Source: Paenibacillus auburnensis
GTDB lineage: Bacteria; Bacillota; Bacilli; Paenibacillales; Paenibacillaceae
Direction of reading: 5' to 3'
Length of the DNA: 64,000 bases
Assembly (NCBI RefSeq): GCF_927798115.1
Contig: NZ_CAKMMG010000002.1
Coordinates: 372,001-436,000 of the forward strand
Position numbers and translations under genes: made by a program. Positions 36,103 through 44,302 of the stretch are shown piece after piece. Position 1 is the first letter of the stretch. Each line of letters starts with the position of its first letter. The notes beneath the pieces are model-generated. The model searched no databases, was not told the DNA's origin, and saw only the letters and a list, made by a program, of their open reading frames with translations.

Positions 36103-37317
36103 ATGAATAATTCACCTGAACAATGGCTGAACGCACTGGAGCAGGAGCTTCAGGACAATATCCTCGGCTTCTGGATGAAGCATACCCTGGATGAGCAGCA
36201 CGGCGGGTTTGTCGGCGAGATTGACAATCAGCTGAATATTGTGGAAGGCGCCGGGAAGAGCCTTGTACTCAATGCGCGGATTCTCTGGACCTTTGCGACA
36301 GCTTATCGTACGTACCGTAAAGCCGAGTATCTCGCGATCGCCGAACGCGCCTACGGTTATCTGCTTGAGCATTTCCTAGATAAGGAATACGGCGGATTAT
36401 ATTGGATGGTGGATGCAGCGGGTTCACCTTCCCAGCTGAAGAAGCAGGTGTATGGCCAAGCATTCGCAATTTATGCCCTGGCCGAATATCATCATGCTAC
36501 CGGACATACAGAAGCGCTGGAGCAAGCTGTAGAGCTGTTCCGTCTCTTGGAGAAACACGGCTATGATCCTCTTTATAAAGGTTATATTGAAGCACTCGCA
36601 CGCGACTGGCAGCTGACCGAAGACCTGTCCCTCAGCGCCAAGGATATGAACGAGAAAAAATCGATGAACACACATCTTCATGTGCTCGAGGGCTATACAG
36701 GCCTTTACCGGGTATGGAAATCAGAGGAGCTGCGGGTCAAGCTGGCAGAACTGATTGAGACCATGCTCGAACACATCATAGATGATGAGGGCAAGCATTT
36801 CCTCCTGTTCATGGACGAAGAGTGGAATGTGAAATCCGATATCATCTCCTACGGTCATGATATCGAAGGCAGCTGGCTGCTGGTAGAGGCTGCGGAAGTA
36901 CTTGGTGATGAGGAGCTTCTGCAGCGCGTCCAGAAAGTAGCCGTCTCAATGGCAGAAGCCACTCTTAACGAAGGTATCGACGCTGACGGCGGAATATGGA
37001 ACGAAGCGGACAGCAATGGCTTAATCTCTAAGGACAAAGACTGGTGGCCTCAGGCGGAAGCCATGGTCGGTTTCTACAATGCCTACCAGCTGACAGAGGA
37101 TGCCCGCTTCCAGGAAGCTGCCGCAGCGTCATTGAACTTTATTGACAGCTACATGGTCGACCACAAGCTGGGCGAATGGTATTGGGGGGTTGACCACAAT
37201 CTGCAGCCGGTTGCTCATGAGCCGAAGGTCAGCGCCTGGAAATGCCCTTATCATAACAGCAGAGCCTGCTTCGAAATGATCGCACGACTTAAATCATCTA
37301 TAAAGGAGACTATCTAA
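36103..37317 (+). CDS. Cellobiose/mannobiose 2-epimerase
   Basis: A 404-residue (alpha/alpha)6-barrel enzyme of the N-acylglucosamine 2-epimerase family, cellobiose 2-epimerase branch. It converts beta-1,4-mannobiose to mannosyl-glucose at the reducing end. Catalytic histidines are in NTHLHVLEGYTGLYR (near 190), YGHDIEGSWLL (near 250) and CPYHNSRACFEM (near 385). Position directly before the GH130 mannosylglucose phosphorylase (stop and start are adjacent) makes the mannobiose role likely. No signal peptide. Confidence 0.9.
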   Translation: MNNSPEQWLNALEQELQDNILGFWMKHTLDEQHGGFVGEIDNQLNIVEGAGKSLVLNARILWTFATAYRTYRKAEYLAIAERAYGYLLEHFLDKEYGGLYWMVDAAGSPSQLKKQVYGQAFAIYALAEYHHATGHTEALEQAVELFRLLEKHGYDPLYKGYIEALARDWQLTEDLSLSAKDMNEKKSMNTHLHVLEGYTGLYRVWKSEELRVKLAELIETMLEHIIDDEGKHFLLFMDEEWNVKSDIISYGHDIEGSWLLVEAAEVLGDEELLQRVQKVAVSMAEATLNEGIDADGGIWNEADSNGLISKDKDWWPQAEAMVGFYNAYQLTEDARFQEAAAASLNFIDSYMVDHKLGEWYWGVDHNLQPVAHEPKVSAWKCPYHNSRACFEMIARLKSSIKETI

Positions 37318-38490
37318 ATGACTTCAGTATTTGAGGAACGCAAAACGCAGTTAACCGAACGCTATGAGGCACTGATTGGACGCAAAAACGAAAAGGTGCC
37401 TTTCGGCAACGGTATCTATGACCGTTACCAGTATCCGCTGCTGACCGCAGAGCATGCACCGTTGATCTGGCGTTATGACTTCAACCCTGAGACCAACCCA
37501 TATTTCGCTGAAAGAATCGGCGTGAACGGAGTCTTCAATCCGGGGGCAATCGAACTGGATGGCAAATTCTATATTGTGGCCCGTGTAGAGGGCAATGACC
37601 GCAAATCCTTCTTCGCCGTTGCCGAGAGCGACAGCGGTGTGGACGGCTTCCGCTTCTGGGATCACCCGGTTGTGCTGCCTGAGACAGAAGATCCGGACAT
37701 CAACGTCTATGATATGCGTCTGGTCAAACATGCCGACGGCTGGATCTACGGACTGTTCTGCACCGAACGCAAAGACCCGGATGCCCCGCACGGCGATCTG
37801 TCCAGCGCTGTAGCACAGTGCGGCATCACCCGCACTAAAGACCTGAAAACGTGGGAGCGCCTGGCTGACCTTAAGACCGGCTCCGCCCAGCAGCGCAATG
37901 TCGTGCTGCATCCTGAATTCGTAGACGGCAAATATGCTTTCTACACACGTCCTCAGGATGGTTTCATCGACGCCGGCTCCGGCGGCGGCATCGGCTGGGG
38001 CTTGTCTGACACGATCGAGAATGCTGTGATTACCAGTGAGTCCATCATGGATCAGCGCTACTACCATACGATCAAAGAAGTGAAGAACGGCCAAGGACCA
38101 GCTCCGATCAAGACCCCGCGCGGCTGGCTGCATATCGCCCATGGCGTGCGCAATACCGCTGCAGGCCTGCGTTACGTGCTCTACGCCTTCCTGTCGGACC
38201 TGAATGAGCCGAACAAAGTTACCCACGCTCCCGGCGGACATTTCATCGCACCGGATGGCGAGGAACGCGTCGGTGATGTATCGAACGTCGTATTCTGTAA
38301 CGGTGTTATCGCCCGCGACAACGGAGACATCTACATCTACTATGCATCCTCTGATACCCGTGTTCATGTAGCTACTACCACCGTTGACCAGATGCTCGAT
38401 TATGTGCTGAACACGCCGGAAGATCCGCTCCGCTCCTATGCCTGCGTTCAGCAGCGGATCGCGCTGGTCGACCGTAATTTGCAGCTCTAA
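37318..38490 (+). CDS. GH130 4-O-beta-D-mannosyl-D-glucose phosphorylase
   Basis: A 390-residue GH130 enzyme resembling subfamily 1 (RaMP1, BfMGP), which phosphorolyses mannosyl-glucose to mannose-1-phosphate and glucose. Landmarks are [32 protein letters not shown], the catalytic-Asp segment [13 protein letters not shown] (near 131), [20 protein letters not shown] and [14 protein letters not shown]. It starts immediately after the epimerase stop codon. Together with the epimerase it completes the known epimerase-phosphorolysis pathway for mannobiose. Confidence 0.92.
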   Translation: MTSVFEERKTQLTERYEALIGRKNEKVPFGNGIYDRYQYPLLTAEHAPLIWRYDFNPETNPYFAERIGVNGVFNPGAIELDGKFYIVARVEGNDRKSFFAVAESDSGVDGFRFWDHPVVLPETEDPDINVYDMRLVKHADGWIYGLFCTERKDPDAPHGDLSSAVAQCGITRTKDLKTWERLADLKTGSAQQRNVVLHPEFVDGKYAFYTRPQDGFIDAGSGGGIGWGLSDTIENAVITSESIMDQRYYHTIKEVKNGQGPAPIKTPRGWLHIAHGVRNTAAGLRYVLYAFLSDLNEPNKVTHAPGGHFIAPDGEERVGDVSNVVFCNGVIARDNGDIYIYYASSDTRVHVATTTVDQMLDYVLNTPEDPLRSYACVQQRIALVDRNLQL

Positions 38491-38534
38491 TCTCATATTC
38501 ACTCCTAATCATCAGCCAGCACAACTGTGCAAGA

Positions 38535-38580
38535 AGGCGGCTCCGGCAGAACGAATCGTTCTGTCCAGAGCCGCCTTTTT
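38535..38580. terminator. Terminator between GH130 and the thiol-oxidoreductase gene
   Basis: AGGCGGCTC-GGCAGAACGA / TCGTTCTGTCC-GAGCCGCCT long stem followed by TTTTT on the plus strand. It is placed to serve both converging operons. Confidence 0.85.
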
Positions 38581-38609
38581 AATAGTTGTTGAAGCGAATG
38601 CCAAAAAGA

Positions 38610-39335
38610 CTATTCATTCCCGCCGGCCGCAAGCTTCGCATCAATCGCCGCCGTCAGCTCCCCGTAATTGCCGCCCTTTAGAAGCTTGCCGTCAACCATA
38701 AACTGCGGTGTGCCATTCACCCCGTAATTACCCGCTGTCTTGAAGTCCTCTTTGACCGCCAGCATGTACGTGTGGTTTTTGAGATCAGTGGCGAAGCGTT
38801 CGTAGTCGATCCCGGAAATATTCTTTTTCACAAAATCCTGCAGGAACTCCGGTGTAGCCCAAATCTTCGTCTCATCGCCTTGATGATCGTACAGCATGCT
38901 CATAAACTCCCAGAACTTGTCGTTATTCTGAGCGGCAATTGCTTCACCGGCACTTGCAGCCAGAATGGAGTCACGGTCGATAAACGCAAAGTTGATGAAA
39001 AAGAGCTCTACCTTGCCAGTATCGACATAATCCTTTTTGAACTGCTCAAAATAGGTTTCCTTCCACTTCTTGCAGGACGGGCATTTGAAATCGGCGAATT
39101 CGATAACCTTTACCTTTGCCGAAGCATCGCCCAGATGGGGCTGTTTCTCATATTTCAGCCCGTCCGCATCGTAATCGCCGCGGATTTCCGTATAATTGGG
39201 CAGACCGCCGAGGTCCGGGGAAGCCTCCGAGTTCTTCAGAAAGACCAGTGAAACCGCCAGCACAATGACACTGACCGCCAGGGTTGCGACGACAAAAAGG
39301 CGATTGGACGTTTTTTTCGATTGGGTATTAGCCAT
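38610..39335 (-). CDS. Membrane-anchored DsbA/BdbD-like thiol oxidoreductase
   Basis: A 241-residue protein. An N-terminal anchor (about 13-32) is followed by an extracellular thioredoxin fold with CPSC (in FADFKCPSCKKW, near 83) and the cis-proline loop GVNGTPQFMVDG near 212. A helical insertion lies between, as in BdbD and other DsbA-family proteins that make disulfides in exported proteins. Its ATG overlaps the end of the alpha-mannosidase gene by 8 bp, so it is the last gene of the second glycan operon. No DsbB/BdbC partner lies nearby. Confidence 0.88.
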   Translation of the reverse strand: MANTQSKKTSNRLFVVATLAVSVIVLAVSLVFLKNSEASPDLGGLPNYTEIRGDYDADGLKYEKQPHLGDASAKVKVIEFADFKCPSCKKWKETYFEQFKKDYVDTGKVELFFINFAFIDRDSILAASAGEAIAAQNNDKFWEFMSMLYDHQGDETKIWATPEFLQDFVKKNISGIDYERFATDLKNHTYMLAVKEDFKTAGNYGVNGTPQFMVDGKLLKGGNYGELTAAIDAKLAAGGNE

Positions 39336-41829
39336 GGGATTGCATTCCTCCGCTTATTAGCGATTCTTCGCATATACTGACCCGGGTAACCGCCCCGTTC
39401 TGCGATTCGATCCTTAAAGTGACAATTTCAAACCCTTTGAGCTCAACTTTCTCCGTGATGCCAAGCGCCGGAACCGACAATCCGGTGCTGCGGGGATACC
39501 CGGTCGGCTCGAAGAGCCGTACGATATACCCTTCTCCGTCCTGTTCCTTCTTGAAGGCGCTCATTTGAACCGTCTCATCCGTTAACGCTATTGCAGTTCC
39601 GTGAGAATATCCTTCACCCGAAGGAAAAAACGACAGCGCAAATGGCCTTTCAGCATGCACCAGAGCTTCACGGTCGATCCTTCCGGCCCGCTCTTCCAGT
39701 TCTCCGGCATTCAGCCAGAAGGTGAAGCAGCGTTCGCCCTGGTCGATCCGCGGCAAAAAGCGGTCCTGCGGCATGATCGGCCGGTTGCCAATCGGATGAG
39801 CACAGTAGCCGGCGCCGCGCAGCAGGGACAGGCGGATTTCGCCGGCGCAGCAATCGGAGCCGTAAATGCCGTCGTTGATCACGGTCAGCATTTGTCCTTG
39901 TTTTGCGGATTGCAGTGCGGTCCATTTCTGCGCGGCAACCTCCTGGCCACTGGCAGCCAGTTCCTGCACACCGAAGGCAGTCTGGCCGGTGTATGAGGCA
40001 TCCGCCAGAACGGTCGGAACCGATAGCTTGAGCATGCAGTCTTTTTCGTTCCAATAGACGCAGGCATGGACTTCGATTTCCGTACCTTGCTTCGGCAGCT
40101 TGTAGGTGAGGACAAGGCGGGAATCATGGTACTTCAGCACCGATTCGATGACCGTCCGTACTTTGCCGTCTTCGATAACGCGAACCGGGGGAATCGTTTC
40201 CCTGACACCGGAAAAAAGGCTGCCCTCCCGCTCTTCCATCAGAGTAAACCGGCCGATGACCTCACGGAATTCAAGGGTATCCATCCGCCACGGATCCTCG
40301 TTGTCAGCGACGGCCAGCGGGGCAAAAGCGCCCGGGAGCAGATAGGACACGCCGCCTGCCGAATACTCGTCGATCAGGCCTGTACCGGCATTAACCGTGA
40401 CAGACAGATCCTCCGTGCGAAAATAAAAGGCACCATCCCTGACTTCGAGCGCTGGTGCAGGTTTCCGCTCCAATAGCTCGATCCGGCAGTCGAACCGGTT
40501 CATTGCGGCGGGCGCAAGCTCTGCCCTGAACACCACACGTTTGCGCCAGTCGAGATTCAGGTTGCTGTGCTCCTTCTCCGCCTGTGACGGAATCCGCTTG
40601 CTGCTTTGATACACGGCCGGATTCGAAAACTGCTCCAGCCAGTTCTGGTCTTCCAGCATGAATTCACATTCGAATATACCGCTTACCGGATACGGATGCG
40701 GATTATAGATTAGGATTGGATATTCCTTGGGCTTCGCCTGCGGCTGTCCGGCGGCCAAGGCGAAGAACGCCCGCGCTTTGAGCCGCGCCGTAATTTCCAG
40801 GCCATGATCAAGCTGCCGCAGCGAAGCTTCCTCGGCGGGCTGGATTGAAGTTCCCGGCAGAATGTCATGGAACTGTGCGGTCAGCAGATCGTGCTGAGCT
40901 TCAGCCAGATCACGGGCCGGGTATGGGAGCAAGCTGTGCAGCCCGGCTGCGGCAAGCATCTTCTCCGTCATGTACAGTTCGTTTTCGAGCTGCCGGTGTT
41001 TCTGCTTGATGCGGATCATGGAAGTATAACAGCCGACAAAGCGGGGATTAAGATCCCCCGAGTACCGCGGCAGCTCCTTCACCTCTGTCAGCGCGGCAAA
41101 ATACTGCTCCGGGGTCGCATGAACCAGCCGGAAGTCTCCGGACTGCTCTATTCTTGCCGCAATGGCGTCCAGATCGAGCCGGGACGGGCCGCCGCCATGG
41201 TTGCCGACGCCCCATAGCAGCAGGCCGATCGGCTCATCCGCATGCGTGGCGAGCCAGTCAGCGATCTTCTGGTCGGCTTTGCCAAGCGCCGAATGGTAGG
41301 CATCGGCGATTTTATGCACCATCACGCTGCTGCCGGCAAAACCTTCCCAAATGAAATCCTGCCCCGGCAATCCGGCGTGCTCATCAGGGCGCATAAAGAT
41401 GTAAGAGTCGAAGCCCGCCTGCTGCATAATCTGCACCAGCCCCCGGCTATGGCCGAAGGAGTCGAAATTGATTGCCGTCGTCGGCCGTACGCCGAACTTT
41501 TCGCGGAAATAACTGCGGCCCGCCAGCATTTGGCGTGCGAACGATTCACCCGACGGCATGTTGCAGTCCGGCTGCAAATACCAGCCGCCCATGATATGCC
41601 ATCTGCCCTGACGCACCAGCCGCTGGATGCGGACGAACAATGCTGGTTCGTATTCCTCGACCCACTGATACAAAATCGCTTCATTATGGTTAAAAATGTA
41701 CCCGTCATATTCCTCGCAAAACCCTGCAGCCGCACGGAAGGTGGAAACGGCAGCAGCCGCTCCTTCCTCCCACTCCCATTGCCACACCGGATCAAGATGA
41801 GCGTTGCTCAGTAAAAATAGTGTCTTCAT
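39328..41829 (-). CDS. GH38 alpha-mannosidase
   Basis: An 833-residue family 38 retaining alpha-mannosidase. The N-terminal catalytic domain shows the zinc/active-site motif NAHLDPVWQWEWEEG (about 8-22) and the nucleophile Asp in INFDSFGHSRG (near 122). WGVGNHGGGPSR is near 230 and HDILPGTSI near 345, and beta-sandwich domains fill the rest. No signal peptide, so cytoplasmic. I chose ATG 41829, whose ATGA overlaps the upstream GH95 stop; the frame is open 49 codons further inside that gene. Substrates of the family include N-glycan-type alpha-mannosides; the target here is unknown. Confidence 0.9.
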   Translation of the reverse strand: MKTLFLLSNAHLDPVWQWEWEEGAAAAVSTFRAAAGFCEEYDGYIFNHNEAILYQWVEEYEPALFVRIQRLVRQGRWHIMGGWYLQPDCNMPSGESFARQMLAGRSYFREKFGVRPTTAINFDSFGHSRGLVQIMQQAGFDSYIFMRPDEHAGLPGQDFIWEGFAGSSVMVHKIADAYHSALGKADQKIADWLATHADEPIGLLLWGVGNHGGGPSRLDLDAIAARIEQSGDFRLVHATPEQYFAALTEVKELPRYSGDLNPRFVGCYTSMIRIKQKHRQLENELYMTEKMLAAAGLHSLLPYPARDLAEAQHDLLTAQFHDILPGTSIQPAEEASLRQLDHGLEITARLKARAFFALAAGQPQAKPKEYPILIYNPHPYPVSGIFECEFMLEDQNWLEQFSNPAVYQSSKRIPSQAEKEHSNLNLDWRKRVVFRAELAPAAMNRFDCRIELLERKPAPALEVRDGAFYFRTEDLSVTVNAGTGLIDEYSAGGVSYLLPGAFAPLAVADNEDPWRMDTLEFREVIGRFTLMEEREGSLFSGVRETIPPVRVIEDGKVRTVIESVLKYHDSRLVLTYKLPKQGTEIEVHACVYWNEKDCMLKLSVPTVLADASYTGQTAFGVQELAASGQEVAAQKWTALQSAKQGQMLTVINDGIYGSDCCAGEIRLSLLRGAGYCAHPIGNRPIMPQDRFLPRIDQGERCFTFWLNAGELEERAGRIDREALVHAERPFALSFFPSGEGYSHGTAIALTDETVQMSAFKKEQDGEGYIVRLFEPTGYPRSTGLSVPALGITEKVELKGFEIVTLRIESQNGAVTRVSICEESLISGGMQSHG

Positions 41830-44153
41830 GACGCTCCCCGCTGTAATTGGGCATCCAGTATATACACGCCGCCCGCAGCCGCTTCCAGCACAATCTTCCG
41901 CCCACCGCAGCGGACAGCCACCAGCCCCGCAAGATGCGTCCGGATTACTGCTCCGGTCAGTTCTCCGTTCTTCCACGTGATATCAACCTCAGCATTGCCT
42001 TTGGCACGGAGCCCCGTTACTTTGCCCGTTCCCCAGGCTGCGGGAAGCGCCGGTAGCAGATGAATACAGCCCGCATGGCTTTGCAGCAGCATTTCTGCAA
42101 TGGCTGCCGTGCCGCCGAAATTGCCGTCGATGACGAAGATATTCGTCTCTGCGCCGCCGATGCCCGATCTGGAATACGACAGCAGATTATCGAAGCATAG
42201 CTCGCCAATTAGATGAGAAACATGCCGGAGCGCCTGGTCACCGTCATGCAGCCTTGCAAAGCCGAGGGCAAACAGTGCGGCCGTAAATTCCACATCCTCC
42301 AGCTCATCCTGCAGCATCCGGTTCTCCAGCGTTACCCGCATGGCGGCGGCGAGCTCCGGCGTGTCTTCCGGCGTAATCTGGCTTCCGGGATACAGCGCGT
42401 ACAGATGCGAGAAATGGCGGTGCTCCGGCTGGGCTTCAGCATAATCCTCCAGCCATTCCTGCAATTGTCCGCGGCTGCCGATTTGCAGCGGCGGGAGCTT
42501 GCCGATCGCTTCTTCCAGCTGCTCACGAAATTCCTCATCCACACCGAGGAGCCCGGCCGCCTCATGGCAGAATTCGAACAGCTCGCGCACCAGCTCCTGG
42601 TCTACCGTCGTTCCCATCGACAGCTGCTGAACGCCCGATTCAGGTCCATCCGGATAGAAATGATTCTCCGGGGAATTGGACGGTCCGGTGACAAGCCAGC
42701 CGTATTTCGGATGGATCGTCATATAATCGAGGAAAAAAACTGCTGCCTCTTTCAGCACGGGATAGGCCTGGTTCTTAAGGAACATTATGTCGCGGCTGTA
42801 GCGGAAATGCTCCATCATATGCGCCGCCAGCCACAGGCCACCGGTTACGTTGAGCCCCCAGGACGTATCCCAGCCCGGAGCCGTAAAGCCCCATGCATTG
42901 GAGAATACATGGGCCACCCAGCCCGCTGCACCGTAAAAATCCCGCGCTGACGCCCGGCCGGCCTGCGCCAGGTCTTCAATGTACGCCATCAGCGGAAGAT
43001 GGCTGTCACCGAGGCCGATGACCTCAGCCGGATAATAATTCATCTGCGTATTCACATCGAGATGATAATCGCAGCTCCAGCCCATCCGACAGGCTTCACC
43101 GTCATTCCAGATGCCCTGCAGATGCAGCGGCAGCGGAGAATCGGCGCGGGAACCGGCGATCATCAGATACCGGCCGTATTGCAGGAACAACGCATACAGC
43201 TGCGGGTCCCCGCCTTCTCCCTGGCGCAGCCTCCGCATCCGTTCATCCGTCGGCAGCACGGACTGCTGTGGATGGCCCAGTTCGAGCTCCACTGTTCCAA
43301 ATTCCCGGCGGTAATCGGCAATATGCTCCCCGCGCAGCCGTTCGTAACCTGCAGCCACTGTACCGGCAAGCGCCCGGCTGCTCTCCTCCGCCCAGCCTGC
43401 ATCCTCCTTACGGTAGTCGGTGGCAACGGTAAAATAGATCCATGCCTCCTCCGCACCGGTAACCCGCAGCGTATCTGCACCGCATTCCACGCTGCCGCCG
43501 GCCGTTACAATTTTGAGCTGCCCCTGGCTCCAGACGCCGCATTTACCGCTACTGTGAACGCGCTCCGTCGCCTGTGCGCGGAATTCCAGCGTATCCGGCG
43601 CGGCAGCATGCGTCTCGAACGTCTCCGTGATTCCTTGTAGTGTCAAGGTAAACGAAACGCGTTCAGGCGATTGTCTCCAGATACGCGCAGCGAGCACATC
43701 CCCCGGATGAGAGGCGAATACTTCACGTTTGAGCAAGCCGCCTTCCGCTTCGCTGAAGCTCCGCACCAGCGCCTGGCTTAAATCCAGCTCCCGCCGGAAA
43801 TTCTCTCCGGCAGGGTCCGGCTTCACATCGGCAAAGTCAAGCGTAATCCTGCACAGGCCCAAGTGGGTGCCGAAGTTTGATTTGACCTTCATCAGGCTCT
43901 GCTTGGCCAGCCGGTCCCCCCGCTCATAATCGCCGGCGAAAAAGGCTGCACGCATCTCTTCCAGCGCCTCTTTGCCTCGTCCGTTGCCAGGAACGGCCTC
44001 CGCCTGGCCCGACCAGAAGGTCACCTCGCTCATCTCCCATACTTCGCGGTCCGGCGAGGAGATTACGACCGCCCCGATTCTGCCGTTTCCGAGCGGCAAT
44101 CCCTGAGACCAGCCCTCTGCAGGTTTGTCATACCACAATTTGTATTCGTTCAT
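41826..44153 (-). CDS. GH95 alpha-L-fucosidase/galactosidase family enzyme (copy 1)
   Basis: A 775-residue GH95 protein: N-terminal beta-sandwich beginning LWYDKPAEGWSQGLPLGNGR, then an (alpha/alpha)6 barrel (about 270-640) with LQGIWND and CDYHLDVNTQMNYYPAEV, and a C-terminal sandwich. The inverting catalytic residues lie in the VTGPSNSPENHF (Glu) and NIFVIDGNFGGTAAIAEMLLQ (Asn/Asp) parts. Known activities are alpha-1,2-L-fucosidase and alpha-L-galactosidase; sequence alone does not separate them. No signal peptide. It is translationally coupled to GH38 and shares only moderate identity with the second GH95 gene upstream. Confidence 0.88.
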   Translation of the reverse strand: MNEYKLWYDKPAEGWSQGLPLGNGRIGAVVISSPDREVWEMSEVTFWSGQAEAVPGNGRGKEALEEMRAAFFAGDYERGDRLAKQSLMKVKSNFGTHLGLCRITLDFADVKPDPAGENFRRELDLSQALVRSFSEAEGGLLKREVFASHPGDVLAARIWRQSPERVSFTLTLQGITETFETHAAAPDTLEFRAQATERVHSSGKCGVWSQGQLKIVTAGGSVECGADTLRVTGAEEAWIYFTVATDYRKEDAGWAEESSRALAGTVAAGYERLRGEHIADYRREFGTVELELGHPQQSVLPTDERMRRLRQGEGGDPQLYALFLQYGRYLMIAGSRADSPLPLHLQGIWNDGEACRMGWSCDYHLDVNTQMNYYPAEVIGLGDSHLPLMAYIEDLAQAGRASARDFYGAAGWVAHVFSNAWGFTAPGWDTSWGLNVTGGLWLAAHMMEHFRYSRDIMFLKNQAYPVLKEAAVFFLDYMTIHPKYGWLVTGPSNSPENHFYPDGPESGVQQLSMGTTVDQELVRELFEFCHEAAGLLGVDEEFREQLEEAIGKLPPLQIGSRGQLQEWLEDYAEAQPEHRHFSHLYALYPGSQITPEDTPELAAAMRVTLENRMLQDELEDVEFTAALFALGFARLHDGDQALRHVSHLIGELCFDNLLSYSRSGIGGAETNIFVIDGNFGGTAAIAEMLLQSHAGCIHLLPALPAAWGTGKVTGLRAKGNAEVDITWKNGELTGAVIRTHLAGLVAVRCGGRKIVLEAAAGGVYILDAQLQRGAS

Positions 44154-44302
44154 CCTGCTTCCTCCTATACAAGTACAGATGTTTTGTGTTAGCGGTGCTA
44201 GCGGGGTTCAGCATGCGCTCCGCGGGTCAACCGGCAAATGATGTCTTCACCCAGGAGCGAGCTTAACTGCCCGCATATCCGAAATTTTCCGGGCCATGCG
44301 TA

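Noticed and set aside
37351..38502. A 383-codon open frame opposite the GH130 phosphorylase
   Set aside because: Shadow of a clear GH130 gene; no family resemblance of its own. The same holds for the long frame opposite the other GH130 gene at 29483-30451.
38491..38609. Small gene between the two convergent glycan operons
   Set aside because: The gap is filled by a long bidirectional terminator hairpin; no start with a ribosome site.
41830..41976. Upstream extension of the alpha-mannosidase by 49 residues
   Set aside because: It would lie entirely inside the GH95 gene end, lacks family sequence, and the ATGA overlap gives a natural start.
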